Of a stretch of 64,000 nucleotides of DNA, positions 55,748 through 64,000 are shown one piece after another (the first letter of the stretch is position 1; every line of letters starts with the position of its first letter). The translations under genes were made by a program, and so were the position numbers. The stretch comes from Caldilineaceae bacterium SB0661_bin_32 (GTDB lineage Bacteria > Chloroflexota > Anaerolineae > Caldilineales > Caldilineaceae), in contig VXMH01000043.1 of the NCBI GenBank assembly GCA_009841235.1, positions 32,054-96,053 on the forward strand. Direction: 5' to 3'. The notes beneath the pieces are model-generated. The model did not search any database and was not told where the DNA came from. It saw only the letters and a program-made list of their open reading frames with translations.

Positions 55748-57625
55748 TCAGAAAGTGATGCCAAGCAGGCCAGGCGCGACCACGATGCCGAGATAAACAA
55801 GCAGCAGGACGACAAGCGCCAGGCGGACTTTCCCCCAACCGCTCAGATTGCTGAACCAACCTCCGCCGTCCGGATAAGGTCGGCCGGCAGGGGGTGGAAA
55901 GTTATCGGCTGGAGCTGGCTCACGTCGTCCCGGAGCAATACCCGGCGGCGTCTCCATTGACGGTTCGACGCTTGGCCGCGGCGGCGGCTCCGCATAGACC
56001 TCCTCACTCCCGGCAGGCTGGCTCAGTATGCGATGCAGGTCGGTGGCAACCGAGGGCAAGCGGGATTTGAGAAACTCCAGCCCAGGATATTCAACGTAGA
56101 GCAGGTCTACGTCGGTCTCGGCGAACGCACTCTGGCCATATGGCTCATCCGACAATATCGCCTTCTCCCCAAAGACCTCGCCCTCACCGCGGGTCCAGCT
56201 GCCGGCGCCGTTCAACAGTTGAAGTCGGACAACCCCCCTCTCGATGAAATAGAGCGCATCGCTGGGCGCGCCGGCCCGGAATACCTGCTCGCCGGGCCTC
56301 AAATGGGCCTGTCTCAGATGGCGGGCCACTTCTCTTAGCTCATCAATGTCGAGGTTGGCCAGCAAGGGGAAGCGGCGCAGCCTCTCCGCCGTCACTGCCT
56401 CAGGCCGTGAGGCAGGACGCGCGCCGGCTGCCTGGTCGAGTGCCTCTCTTATGGCAGGAAGCCGTCTCACCAATTCCTCAAGATCCGATCTGTAAAGGAC
56501 CCATAGGTTCGTGTTGCGAATGGCGGTGGCATTTTCCTTTCGGTCCTCGCCTGTCAGCAGGCTCATGGCGCCAAAATAGCTGCCTACGTCAACGCGGGCC
56601 AGCTCCTGCAGGACACCACTCTCGTTCTCTGCCGTCAGTTCCACCTCGCCGTCATCGACCAGAAACAGAGCATCGCTGCTGTCTCCGAGCCGGTAGATCG
56701 ACTCACCTGACGGGACATGCTGCAATACCAGCCTCTGGGCAACGGCGTGCAAATTGGAAGGCTCCAGCTTGCCGAAAAGCGGCGTCTGAGCCAGCCGGAC
56801 TACCGCCTGGGTCTGGTCGATCAGGCTCAAGCGGCTGCGGCTGTGCCGGCCCAGCGCCCGGCGCAGGTGCGGATACTGGCTGCTCAAATTGTGAAAGGTA
56901 GCCGCGGGCAATGACCAGATCAGGCACTCGTCTACCGAAAACGCGCTTGCATCGTACGCCTTATTTGTCAACAGTGGCAGGACGCCGAACAGATTTCCCG
57001 GTTCGATCAGACTTGCCGTCGGGCTTGGCTCCTCCGGCGTAGGAGATGGCTGCAACTCCAGCGCGCCTCTCTCCAACAGGTAGAGTGCCTCCGCCTGTTG
57101 GCCGGTCTGATAAAGGAAGCTGCCTCGCTGCAGCTGGCGGGGCTGCATACTCCTTGCCATGGGCCCGATCACCCGGTGAGGAAGCCCCCCCAGCGCCCGC
57201 GTCTTGACGAGCTGTTCTACCAGGTAGTCTTCCAGCTGCGAAATCTGTTCGCCAAAATTCTGGCTGAGTTTGATTCCAATACCGTTCTGCCTCTGCAGTA
57301 GCTGACGCAGCTCCGAGTCGGGCAAGGACCACAGATGAACATCCGAGGCCGCCACCGCGCTCGTATTGTGGGCCAGACCTCGCAAAAACTCGGCCTCGGC
57401 CAACAGACTGCCCGGGCCGAGCGTCGCCAGAACTGAGCCGTATGAATCAAATAACCGGACAAAACCGCTCCGAATCAGGTAAAGGTCACTGCAGTTTTCA
57501 TCACTGCGAAAGATGGTGGCCCCGCCCGGCTGACTCTCTTCGCGCAGGATCGACACGATTTCTTCCAGCTCTGTTTCGGACAAATCGTGAAAAAGGGGCG
57601 TTGCGCGCAAGAATTCGACAGACAT
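55748..57625 (-). CDS. Membrane-anchored protein with four cyclic-nucleotide-binding-like domains
   Basis: 625 residues from ATG at 57625 with GGAG before it. Four successive CNB/CAP-type beta-barrels at about 5-105, 155-250, 280-375 and 420-515: LYLIRSGFVRLFDSYGS, LYLLERGALELQPSPTP, LFLVDDGEVELTAENES and LYFIERGVVRLQLLNGA are the barrel centres, and GVLPLLTN, GAMSLLTGED and FGEKAILSDE the following phosphate-loop regions. A Pro-rich stretch and one C-terminal helix (LALVVLLLVYLGIVVAPGLL) follow. The usual R of the cyclic-phosphate loop is missing, so ligand binding is unclear. No HTH, kinase or channel part. Perhaps a membrane sensor or scaffold. Confidence 0.8.
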   Translation of the reverse strand: MSVEFLRATPLFHDLSETELEEIVSILREESQPGGATIFRSDENCSDLYLIRSGFVRLFDSYGSVLATLGPGSLLAEAEFLRGLAHNTSAVAASDVHLWSLPDSELRQLLQRQNGIGIKLSQNFGEQISQLEDYLVEQLVKTRALGGLPHRVIGPMARSMQPRQLQRGSFLYQTGQQAEALYLLERGALELQPSPTPEEPSPTASLIEPGNLFGVLPLLTNKAYDASAFSVDECLIWSLPAATFHNLSSQYPHLRRALGRHSRSRLSLIDQTQAVVRLAQTPLFGKLEPSNLHAVAQRLVLQHVPSGESIYRLGDSSDALFLVDDGEVELTAENESGVLQELARVDVGSYFGAMSLLTGEDRKENATAIRNTNLWVLYRSDLEELVRRLPAIREALDQAAGARPASRPEAVTAERLRRFPLLANLDIDELREVARHLRQAHLRPGEQVFRAGAPSDALYFIERGVVRLQLLNGAGSWTRGEGEVFGEKAILSDEPYGQSAFAETDVDLLYVEYPGLEFLKSRLPSVATDLHRILSQPAGSEEVYAEPPPRPSVEPSMETPPGIAPGRREPAPADNFPPPAGRPYPDGGGWFSNLSGWGKVRLALVVLLLVYLGIVVAPGLLGITF

Positions 57626-57925
57626 GCTAACTCCTTTCAGGCACGGCAGTGCAGACAAAGACAGCCTCTATTGTGCCAGAATGACCAAACTATCTCCAAT
57701 GGGTTATTGGCGGCGGCGTTACCGGGGTCTCCGAGAGCATCGCATTGCCCTCAACTCCCCATCTGCTCCTCTTCCCCAGACGGGAGATCGACCGAACGCT
57801 CTGCCCAAACGCTCTGCCCAAATGCAGTGAAGCCGAACTCAATCAGGAACTGCAATCCAGTCTTGAAGTTCGCGGGATGGCAATAACAGGATGCTTTAGG
57901 CATAATGGAGAAACGGCCACGCGCC

Positions 57926-57934
57926 TGATATAAT
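57926..57934 (+). promoter_or_regulatory. Consensus extended -10 box (orphan promoter)
   Basis: TGATATAAT, a perfect extended -10 box, on the plus strand. Transcripts from it would run antisense through the tRNA-Leu gene into the sigma-factor gene, whose start is ~300 bases downstream. It may serve the sigma operon with a long leader, or a small RNA. Confidence 0.4.
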
Positions 57935-57973
57935 GAAAAGCAGATGGGATGAAGTGTCAGAAGCGGTGGGATA

Positions 57974-58002
57974 CAAAACGGTCTGCCGCCATTGCAGACC
58001 GT
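57974..58002 (-). terminator. Rho-independent terminator of tRNA-Leu
   Basis: Perfect 9-base stem ACGGTCTGC (57978-57986 with 57994-58002), loop of 7, followed on the minus strand by TTTT. It is 108 bases after the tRNA 3' end, on the same strand. Confidence 0.75.
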
Positions 58003-58109
58003 CAGAGCAACGGTGTTCTCCTCACCATGGGCCCGCCTCTTTCCTGGCCTACAGGGGGATATTCTGCCCGAATCCTGCTCTGTCCGAGCGGGGAAATCCT
58101 ATTACAAAC

Positions 58110-58194
<85 letters not shown>

Positions 58195-58232
58195 CTGCAA
58201 AAATTATAGCGGTTAGGGCCAATTTCAGTCAA

Positions 58233-58823
58233 ATGGACCAGGACAATCTAATAGAACGCTCGCTGCAGGGAGACCTGGAAGCGTTCAATCAACTGGTTAT
58301 CGAATACCAGGGTCTTGCCTACGGTGTCGCCTATCGCCTGCTCGACGACCCCGATTCAGCCGCAGATGCCTTGCAGGACAGCTTTATCAAGGCCTTTCGA
58401 GCGCTTGAAAACTATCGCGGCGGCAACTTCAAGAGCTGGCTGATGCGTATCGTCGTCAATACCTGCTACGATCATCTGCGAAGCCGGCAACGAAAGCGCA
58501 CCGAAAGCCTCGACGACATGCCCGTGGAAGACGAGTATGTCACTGTCCTGACCGACCGCAGCGAATCTCCCCAGGAATACGCCGAACGGAGGGAGCTTCA
58601 GGCGCTTATCGGATCGGCCATCACCTCACTGCCCGAGGTCCTGCGCACCGCCATCGTTCTGCGTGACGTCGAAGGGTACGCATATGAGGAGATCGCGGAG
58701 ATCACCAGCGCTGCCGTGGGAACAGTCAAATCCAGAATTAATCGCGCCCGCGGAAGGGTGCGCGACTATTTGAGCAAGAACGCGGAACTTTTGCCTGCGG
58801 TCTATCGTCATTCATTGGAGTAG
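58233..58823 (+). CDS. ECF-type RNA polymerase sigma factor
   Basis: 196 residues. Region 2: IEYQGLAYGVAYRLLDDPDS, ADALQDSFIKAFRALENYRG, FKSWLMRIVVNTCYDHLRSR. Region 4: LPEVLRTAIVLRDVEGYAYE and EIAEITSAAVGTVKSRINRA, the DNA-binding helix-turn-helix. A short linker with DD and EYVTV between. Cytoplasmic; directs RNA polymerase to stress or envelope genes. ATG at 58233 fits the family start, 39 bases from the tRNA. The anti-sigma-like gene follows at 135 bases, so it is likely under its control. Confidence 0.93.
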   Translation: MDQDNLIERSLQGDLEAFNQLVIEYQGLAYGVAYRLLDDPDSAADALQDSFIKAFRALENYRGGNFKSWLMRIVVNTCYDHLRSRQRKRTESLDDMPVEDEYVTVLTDRSESPQEYAERRELQALIGSAITSLPEVLRTAIVLRDVEGYAYEEIAEITSAAVGTVKSRINRARGRVRDYLSKNAELLPAVYRHSLE

Positions 58824-58958
58824 GGGGTGAACTGTACCCTCTTCCGATTGCCGGTTTAGCTGCAAGAATCCAGCTTCCTTCAGAAAAAATGGCGGTCAGG
58901 CGGTGAAGAACGAATAGGTCATTCAAGCCAGGACGTCGGCAATAAGAGCAAACGAATT

Positions 58959-59810
58959 ATGGATCCTCAAAACCTGAATTCGGTCGATGAAGATCTGGTC
59001 GCAGCCTACGTAGACGGTGATGTTACCACCGAAGAACGTCAGCGCGTCGAAGCTGCCATGGCGGCCAGCGAACAGGTCGCCTGGGAAGTGAATACGCTGC
59101 GCCAGACCGTCCAGCTGTTGCAGGATATGCCCAGTGTGCCCCTCCCCCGATCATTTACCCTGACCGAAGATCAGGTCGCGGACGTGCTGCAAGAGCGGCG
59201 CAGTCTGGCCAAAGTGGAGCCGCCGCCTCCCAGGCAAGTCGATGTTTCCGAAGATACCGTCTGGCAGCGGCTTTTGAGATTCCTGAATGGCGGCGATCTG
59301 GCACTGCGCAACGCAGCCGCGCTGGCCGCGGTCCTTCTGCTGCTGGTCTTTGTCGCCGAGTTTCAGCTGCAACGGACACAGTTTGGGCCGCCCTCTGGCG
59401 ATAGCGAGCAGCTCTCGAGCGCCGCCCCAGCCCCCCAGGCCCAGGTGACTGCGGTGGGCGGCTCCTTGTCAGGACAAGCTGATTCCGGCGCCGGGAGTTC
59501 GCAAGCGACCGCAGCTGAAGGGTCCGGGCAGGAGGACGAAGAACCCGTCTTCGGCGTGATGAGCACCGGAGAAGAAGAACAGCGTACCGCTGGCTCGGAG
59601 CAGGAGCCCGTTGCCGCCGCGCCCGTGCAGCCAGAGAAGAGTTCTCCGGCTGTCGAGTCGAGCCGGCAGCAGCTCACTGGAAGCGAAAGCGCAGGCCCTT
59701 CCGGGCAACCCTGGGTTACTGTCTTCAGGTATGCCCGAATCCTTCTTGTCCTGGCCGTGATCGTGCTCTGGCTGCTTAGCCGGACCAGATCCGGACGCGG
59801 CCGTGCCTGA
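58959..59810 (+). CDS. Anti-sigma-factor-like membrane protein without zinc motif
   Basis: 283 residues. N-terminal helical domain (DEDLVAAYVDGDVTTEERQR, then EVNTLRQTVQLLQDMPSVPL) like the sigma-binding part of anti-sigma factors, but the HxxxCxxC zinc motif is missing. A helix at ~115-135 (ALAAVLLLLVFVAEFQL), then a ~110-residue low-complexity Ser/Ala/Glu/Gln stretch, and a second helix near the C-terminus (YARILLVLAVIVLWLL). Co-oriented right after the sigma gene, so it probably holds that sigma at the membrane. Overlaps the mutM gene by eight bases. Function by context. Confidence 0.7.
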   Translation: MDPQNLNSVDEDLVAAYVDGDVTTEERQRVEAAMAASEQVAWEVNTLRQTVQLLQDMPSVPLPRSFTLTEDQVADVLQERRSLAKVEPPPPRQVDVSEDTVWQRLLRFLNGGDLALRNAAALAAVLLLLVFVAEFQLQRTQFGPPSGDSEQLSSAAPAPQAQVTAVGGSLSGQADSGAGSSQATAAEGSGQEDEEPVFGVMSTGEEEQRTAGSEQEPVAAAPVQPEKSSPAVESSRQQLTGSESAGPSGQPWVTVFRYARILLVLAVIVLWLLSRTRSGRGRA

Positions 59811-60639
59811 ACTCCCCGAAGTTGAGACCTATGTACGGGCGCTCGAGCCTCTGCTGACAGGAAAGACTATTCTGGCGGCCGAGGTGCGCTGGCCCCGCAC
59901 AATAGCGGTCCCTGATGCCGTCCGCTTTACGGAGTTGGTCCGCGGGCGGCGTTTTGCTTCCTTTGGACGGCGCGGCAAATACATTCTGCTCGGTCTGGAC
60001 AGCGGAGAAACGGTTATTGTCCACCTGCGCATGACCGGCGAACTGCGGCTTCACCCTCCCGCGACATCGGACTCCGGGCCGGCGGCGAGCCCGGTAGACA
60101 AGCACACCCACGTTCTGCTCGAACTGGATACGGGAGAGGAGTTGAGATTCCGCGACATGCGCAAGTTCGGGCGAATCTGGTTAGTCGAGGACACGGCGAG
60201 CGTAGTCGGAAAGTTGGGTCCCGAACCGCTGGAGGAAGGTTTTGTCCCCCGGACCCTGGCTGAAAACCTGGCAGGACGCAAAGCAAATATCAAAGCGCTC
60301 CTGCTCAATCAGACGGTGCTTGCCGGCGTGGGCAACATCTACGCCGACGAATCTCTGTTCCGCGCCAGGATCGACCCGCGGCGTGCCGGAGGCTCGCTGG
60401 ACTTCGAGGAGATTGAGCGTCTTCACCTGGCTTTGCGGGAAGTGCTGCTCGCGGGGATCGAGGCCCAGGGAAGTTCACTGCAAAACTATGCTCCGCCTAC
60501 AGGAGCAAAGGGCGGATTTCAGGAACAGTTCCAGGTCTTCCGCCGCGGCGGTGAGCCGTGCTTCTGTTGCGGAGCGTCTATCAGCCGCACCGTTTTGGGC
60601 CAGCGCAGTACCCATTTCTGCCCGGACTGCCAGAAGTAG
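59803..60639 (+). CDS. mutM: DNA-formamidopyrimidine glycosylase
   Basis: 278 residues from GTG overlapping the previous gene by eight bases. Marks: PELPEVETYVRALEPLL with catalytic Pro2 and Glu3, GRRGKYILLGLDSGETVIVH with the Lys of the active site, QTVLAGVGNIYADESLFRA with the helix-two-turn-helix, and the zinc finger PCFCCGASISRTVLGQRS with the last CPDC. It cuts 8-oxoguanine and ring-opened purines from DNA. Joined to the sigma and anti-sigma genes, so it may respond to oxidative stress under that sigma; this is inference. Sure of enzyme. Confidence 0.97.
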   Translation: MPELPEVETYVRALEPLLTGKTILAAEVRWPRTIAVPDAVRFTELVRGRRFASFGRRGKYILLGLDSGETVIVHLRMTGELRLHPPATSDSGPAASPVDKHTHVLLELDTGEELRFRDMRKFGRIWLVEDTASVVGKLGPEPLEEGFVPRTLAENLAGRKANIKALLLNQTVLAGVGNIYADESLFRARIDPRRAGGSLDFEEIERLHLALREVLLAGIEAQGSSLQNYAPPTGAKGGFQEQFQVFRRGGEPCFCCGASISRTVLGQRSTHFCPDCQK

Positions 60640-60721
60640 GCGGCAGCCTCGGTCCTGCCGTGTTGCGACCGCAGCGAGCGTGACCGGCCGCTGACGCGTA
60701 GCGCGGATTTGCTGCGGCGCC

Positions 60722-60952
60722 TTAACGCCCTTGTCCTGGCGTGTGGCGCCGCTTCGTCTCTGCCAGCTCCTCTTCCAGTTCTGCCTTCCGCTTCAGCTCA
60801 GCTTCTTTGCCCTCGGCAAGAGCCCGGTCCCAGCGCGACTGGTATTTGGCGTCGAAGGTAGTAGCTCGCGATGGCCCGAAGACATAGGCCACCGCGGCGC
60901 CAACTGCTGCACCCAGAATCAGACCGATAACGAAATTCTCGGACTTGCCCAA
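60722..60952 (-). CDS. YtxH-like small membrane protein
   Basis: 76 residues. N-terminal glycine-zipper helix (FVIGLILGAAVGAAVAYVFG), then a charged helix (EGKEAELKRKAELEEELAET). This is the pattern of YtxH/general-stress small proteins. It has a strong hydrophobic anchor and a cytoplasmic coil. Convergent with mutM and 85 bases before the PspC gene on the same strand. Role unknown. Confidence 0.7.
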   Translation of the reverse strand: MGKSENFVIGLILGAAVGAAVAYVFGPSRATTFDAKYQSRWDRALAEGKEAELKRKAELEEELAETKRRHTPGQGR

Positions 60953-61037
60953 TTCTCACGCTCCCTGCCTGCCCTGGAACCCGTCTGACCGCACGTAGGC
61001 GCTGCACCGTTCAGAACGTGGTATCCCAGGCCCGGTC

Positions 61038-61955
61038 TTAGCCAACCGTCCCGTCTATGACCGTTACGTCCTGGGGCTCCTGCATTCGGACCGGCTTCAA
61101 ATCCTCTTTTTCCTCCGGCAGCAGCAGACCGGTCAGCACGTATACCAGAACGCCTGTCCCGATGCTTCCGATTGCGAAGGCCACCCAGATCAGCCGCACC
61201 AGATTGGCGTCCAGCCCGATCGCCTTGCCGATGCCGCCGCACACGCCGAAAAACATGCGGTCCTCCCGGCTGCGCTTCAGCGGGATGCTGGACTTGGCGC
61301 GGCGCAGACCTTCTTTGGCCGATTCGCGGTTCAAGCTGGAGGCCGCCCGCGTTCTGCTCTCCTGTACCTTCGCGCGTGCGCTGGAGAAACGACCGCGCCA
61401 CGTTTTCTGGTTCTTCAGCAAAAGGAAACCGGCGCCGATCAGCAACACCGGCCAGAAGAGCAGCCCCATCACGCCCCAGAAGACGTGCCACAAGGCCGGC
61501 AGAATGCCAAGATTCGCCAGTAGCCAGACCACGCCGAATACAACCAGCAAAAATCCGGCCCGCCCTACGTTGCGTTCGTTCAACTCCAGAGCCGCCGGCG
61601 CACGCTGACCCGCTTTCGCAGTACCAACGGGAAGCAGGAGCCACAGCGCGGCGTAGGCCAGCAGGCCGGTGCCGGCCGTCCCGAGCGTCAGTACCACCCA
61701 CATGATGCGTACAAGCACCGGGTCGATCCCGAAATAGTCACCCATGCCGCCGCAAATCCCGCCAACCATCTTGTCTTCGGGGTGACGGAAGAGAAATGTG
61801 TCCCGATTCCCCTCTTCTCCGGTAGACTGTTCACTCTTGACCGTTTCCACCGGCACAGCTATCTCCTCTGCCGGCTGCTCGGCCTCCGGCGCCGTAATCT
61901 CCTGCTCTTCCGGCCCAACTGCCTGTTCAGGCTGGCTCGGCATATTCTCATTCAT
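61038..61955 (-). CDS. Double PspC-domain membrane protein
   Basis: 305 residues from ATG at 61955 with AAGGAGT before it. After a ~55-residue acidic start there is a first PspC domain (KMVGGICGGMGDYFGIDPVL, then VRIMWVVLTLGTAGTGLLAY), two or three helices and a basic linker, then a second PspC domain (RMFFGVCGGIGKAIGLDANL, VRLIWVAFAIGSIGTGVLVY). PspC proteins act in envelope stress. The doubling is unusual. The YtxH gene follows. An upstream in-frame ATG at 62018 is less likely. Family sure. Confidence 0.88.
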   Translation of the reverse strand: MNENMPSQPEQAVGPEEQEITAPEAEQPAEEIAVPVETVKSEQSTGEEGNRDTFLFRHPEDKMVGGICGGMGDYFGIDPVLVRIMWVVLTLGTAGTGLLAYAALWLLLPVGTAKAGQRAPAALELNERNVGRAGFLLVVFGVVWLLANLGILPALWHVFWGVMGLLFWPVLLIGAGFLLLKNQKTWRGRFSSARAKVQESRTRAASSLNRESAKEGLRRAKSSIPLKRSREDRMFFGVCGGIGKAIGLDANLVRLIWVAFAIGSIGTGVLVYVLTGLLLPEEKEDLKPVRMQEPQDVTVIDGTVG

Positions 61956-62170
61956 GGCTGACTCCTTGGGAACTTGGGTAGCGGCCGATTCGTCGTATCC
62001 GCGGCTCGATGCATTCACTAAATGACTCTACGCAGCCCCCAAAGAAAAGTTTCGCAGAGCCCCCGGAACAGGAAAGCGCAAGGCGCGCCATTCCCATCAG
62101 ATGCGCTCCTCAGTCTGCCGCGCCCCCAAATCCGCAGCGCCGCTTCCTCAGTAGACCTGCCGGTCGGCCT

Positions 62171-63232
62171 TCACTTCCCGACGCGCACCTCCCGGCCCTC
62201 TTCCTGGCTGCGGTAGATGCCATCCAGAATCTCCTGCACCTGCAGCGACTGCTCAGCCGGTACCGGCGACGGCGCGCCATCCTTGACCGCCTTGGCAAAC
62301 TCAACACATTCCAATGCGTGCGGCTCCATTTTGTCCTGAGTCAGTTGCAGAAAACGGTTTGAGAACTGTTTGGTCTCGTAGTTCGTTTCGAGGATCTTCG
62401 TAGTGGGCCAGTGGCAACCGCCTTCTGTGCCATAGAGCCAGATCTGCGTGTCCTCGCCCGGCGTGTCATGGTGAAGCAGCCAGCTGGTCTCCAAGACAAG
62501 CGTCGCGCCGTTTTCGAAGCGCACAAAGGCCGCTGCGAAATCCTCCACGTCCATGTCCTGGGGCACAGGGGCCAGCTTCCACGCGCTGAATGCCCCCTCT
62601 CGGAGGGCCAGCGGCGCCTTGGCCACACCGGAAACCGCCACCGGCTGGGGGTTGTCCATCAGCCAGAGAGTCAAGTCCAGAATGTGGACGCCGACGTCGA
62701 TCGTTGGACCCCCGCCGCTGTGCTTCTTGTAGATGAAGCCGGGCCGGACCGGCAGCCAGCCCCGGCGCAGCATCCAGCTGCGGGCATGGTATATGTCACC
62801 CAGCGTCCCTGTACTTACCTCCGCCTTCAACGCCTGCGAATCCCCTCTGAAGCGAAAATGCTGGGCCGTCATCAGCAGCTTGCCGGCGCCATCCCGCGCC
62901 CCGATCATCTGCCGTATCTCCCCCGGTGTCGGCGCCAGGGGCTTTTCGCATAGCACGTGTTTGCCGGCGTTCAGCGCCCCGATCGCGATCGGGGCATGGT
63001 ATCGGTTAGGCGTGCAAACATCGATAATGTCGATCTCCGGGTCGTTGAACAGCTCTGCCGGGTCGCTCGCCAGCTTCTTGACGCCGTAGAGCGCGCCCCA
63101 CTTTTCCAATGCCTCCGCAGAAATATCGCTTCCCGCGACGACCTCTGCCTCCTCCGAAGCAGTCCACCCAGGCATATGCGCCCTGGCAATCCCGCCGACC
63201 CCCACCACACCTACTTTCAGAATCTTCGACAC
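62171..63232 (-). CDS. Gfo/Idh/MocA-family oxidoreductase
   Basis: 353 residues. Rossmann VGVVGVGGIARAHMPGW, IDIIDVCTPNRYHAPIAIGA, VLCEKPLAPTPGEIRQMI with the EKP motif, and a C-terminal alpha/beta domain with SGGGPTIDVGVHILDLTLWL, including the catalytic-type Asp-x3-His. NAD(P)-dependent oxidation or reduction of a sugar or cyclitol. No other sugar gene next to it. Substrate unknown. TTC/CAGG-rich upstream has a good GGAAA. Confidence 0.9.
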   Translation of the reverse strand: MSKILKVGVVGVGGIARAHMPGWTASEEAEVVAGSDISAEALEKWGALYGVKKLASDPAELFNDPEIDIIDVCTPNRYHAPIAIGALNAGKHVLCEKPLAPTPGEIRQMIGARDGAGKLLMTAQHFRFRGDSQALKAEVSTGTLGDIYHARSWMLRRGWLPVRPGFIYKKHSGGGPTIDVGVHILDLTLWLMDNPQPVAVSGVAKAPLALREGAFSAWKLAPVPQDMDVEDFAAAFVRFENGATLVLETSWLLHHDTPGEDTQIWLYGTEGGCHWPTTKILETNYETKQFSNRFLQLTQDKMEPHALECVEFAKAVKDGAPSPVPAEQSLQVQEILDGIYRSQEEGREVRVGK

Positions 63233-64000
63233 ACCTGTTTCCTTTCAATCCTTGGCTCTGGCCGCGCAGCTACCGACAGTCGTTGAATCATCAGAAGTGG
63301 AGACTTCGGGACCCGAATCTGAGCGCCTCGACAACGGAAAACTGTCCCGGCAAATGCAGTCCGCGCCCGGCAGCCGCACCGCCGGCATCCGTCTCTGCCG
63401 CACCCAAAACCTGAACCGCGCCTCAATGATCTGCAGGGAACCGAAAAGCTGCTCAGATCATAGCACGTATAGCCAGCGGACTCAATCGCTTTCAGCCGCC
63501 GGGTGCACCCCAGGTCAATGTGCGGTCGTTGTCTGGATCAGGATTTGCCATGTCTTTGGAGGAACTCGCCCGTTTCATTAAACGGCCCATTAGTGAATCA
63601 CAGAAGGATTTTGGCACAATGTGGCACAATTTGGCACTTTTTTTGGGGGACCCCCCCTTTTTCTCAACGGCCCGCCGATGAATGCGCAGAAGTCTGTTGT
63701 CAGGTTTTGACAAGTCTGGTCATGGTTTTGGAGGGACCCAAATTCCTCCAGTCGATGGCTGAGGGGTGGTCTGTCCCGCGTGGCAGCGGCTGTGGCGGGG
63801 ATGCAAGCGAGCTGGGGGCTACGAAAAATATATTACATATTATTGTACACAACGTGGAGCCGAGTTGTTGGCTGGGCTTAAGTCACCACCGTTCGAGTGA
63901 TCACCGCAAGAGATCTGGGATGCATAGCGGCGGCTTCCTACCCCCCCCCCTCGGGGCTGTCTGGTTTACGCGTGGCCGGGGCGAGGAGACTAGGGGGAGT
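63233..64000. other. Gene-free right end with repeats
   Basis: About 770 bases. It has three near-direct TGGCAC units (63612-63639), a G7/C7 stretch near 63643-63657, the second copy of the dispersed repeat (63693-63795), an AT-rich tract near 63825-63850 and a run of C near 63940-63950. I see no coding frame with support. Confidence 0.55.
63693..63795. repeat. Dispersed intergenic repeat, copy B
   Basis: Aligns with copy A at 11528-11625: CAGGTTTTG, TTTTGG-AGG-ACCC, GATGGCTGAGGGG plus GGTCT, and GCGGGG-TGCA in the same order and strand. Spacing differs by a few bases at two places. Confidence 0.6.

Larger units (their letters stand above)
57626..58109. other. Gene-free stretch with a terminator and a plus-strand promoter
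   Basis: About 480 bases. It has a tandem CGCTCTGCCCAAA pair near 57797-57823, an extended -10 at 57926-57934 (plus strand), and the tRNA terminator hairpin at 57974-58002 (minus strand). No gene is seen. Confidence 0.55.

Noticed and set aside
63930..63960. Run of C near the right edge as a signal
   Set aside because: Simple homopolymer near a window end; may be sequencing or assembly noise.

Overview
The window is a roughly 64 kb stretch of high-GC bacterial chromosome, cut at the left edge inside a flippase gene. It is dense with short operons, many joined by 4-base ATGA/GTGA start-stop overlaps. GTG and TTG starts are common. The gene mix suggests an uncultured member of the Chloroflexota, perhaps near Caldilineae/Anaerolineae: SufR-regulated Suf genes with SufU and SufT, a separately encoded methylmalonyl-CoA mutase large subunit, a BMP-type nucleoside ABC transporter, mevalonate kinase, many TPR and cyclic-nucleotide-binding proteins, and no sign of an outer membrane. 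This placement is inference only; there is no rRNA gene in view.

Layout. 0-6 kb: flippase end, alkyltransferase-like protein, CtaG-type oxidase assembly protein, secreted metallopeptidase, PAP2 phosphatase and a nucleotidyltransferase. 6-11.3 kb (minus strand): yceD-rpmF-fabD-fabG-nusB-tatA-tatC-small gene, closed by a hairpin. 12-18.8 kb: sufR-sufC-sufB-sufD-rhodanese-sufU-Rieske-sufT, with an inverted repeat over the -35 box of a strong promoter; no sufS is present. 19-22.4 kb (minus): a three-gene FRG-TPR / membrane coiled-coil / TPR operon. 23-33.9 kb: HEAT-repeat protein, then dnaX-ybaB-recR-mutA-mce-TPR, interrupted by an AT-richer AAA ATPase + DUF4276 pair next to an apparently deleted thioesterase gene, then an NDK-like gene. 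34-37.2 kb: rsfS, then a mobile-looking segment with a 44-bp palindrome, a small secreted protein and a complete ISKra4-type insertion sequence with a broken transposase. 37.4-42.5 kb: nucleoside ABC transporter. 42.5-55.7 kb: a large unknown protein, HDAC-like deacetylase, GDPD, mevalonate kinase, the opposing glycogen synthase-glgB-nagA operon, a CDP-alcohol phosphatidyltransferase and a D-threonine-aldolase-like enzyme. 55.7-63.2 kb: a four-CNB membrane protein, tRNA-Leu(CAA), an ECF sigma / anti-sigma / mutM operon, YtxH, PspC and Gfo/Idh/MocA genes. The last 770 bases are gene-free and share a dispersed repeat with the gap upstream of sufR.

The best leads for undescribed biology are the FRG-TPR three-gene operon, the ATPase-DUF4276 island, the Suf cluster with a rhodanese where the cysteine desulfurase normally sits, and the palindrome / direct-repeat segment carrying a small secreted cysteine protein.
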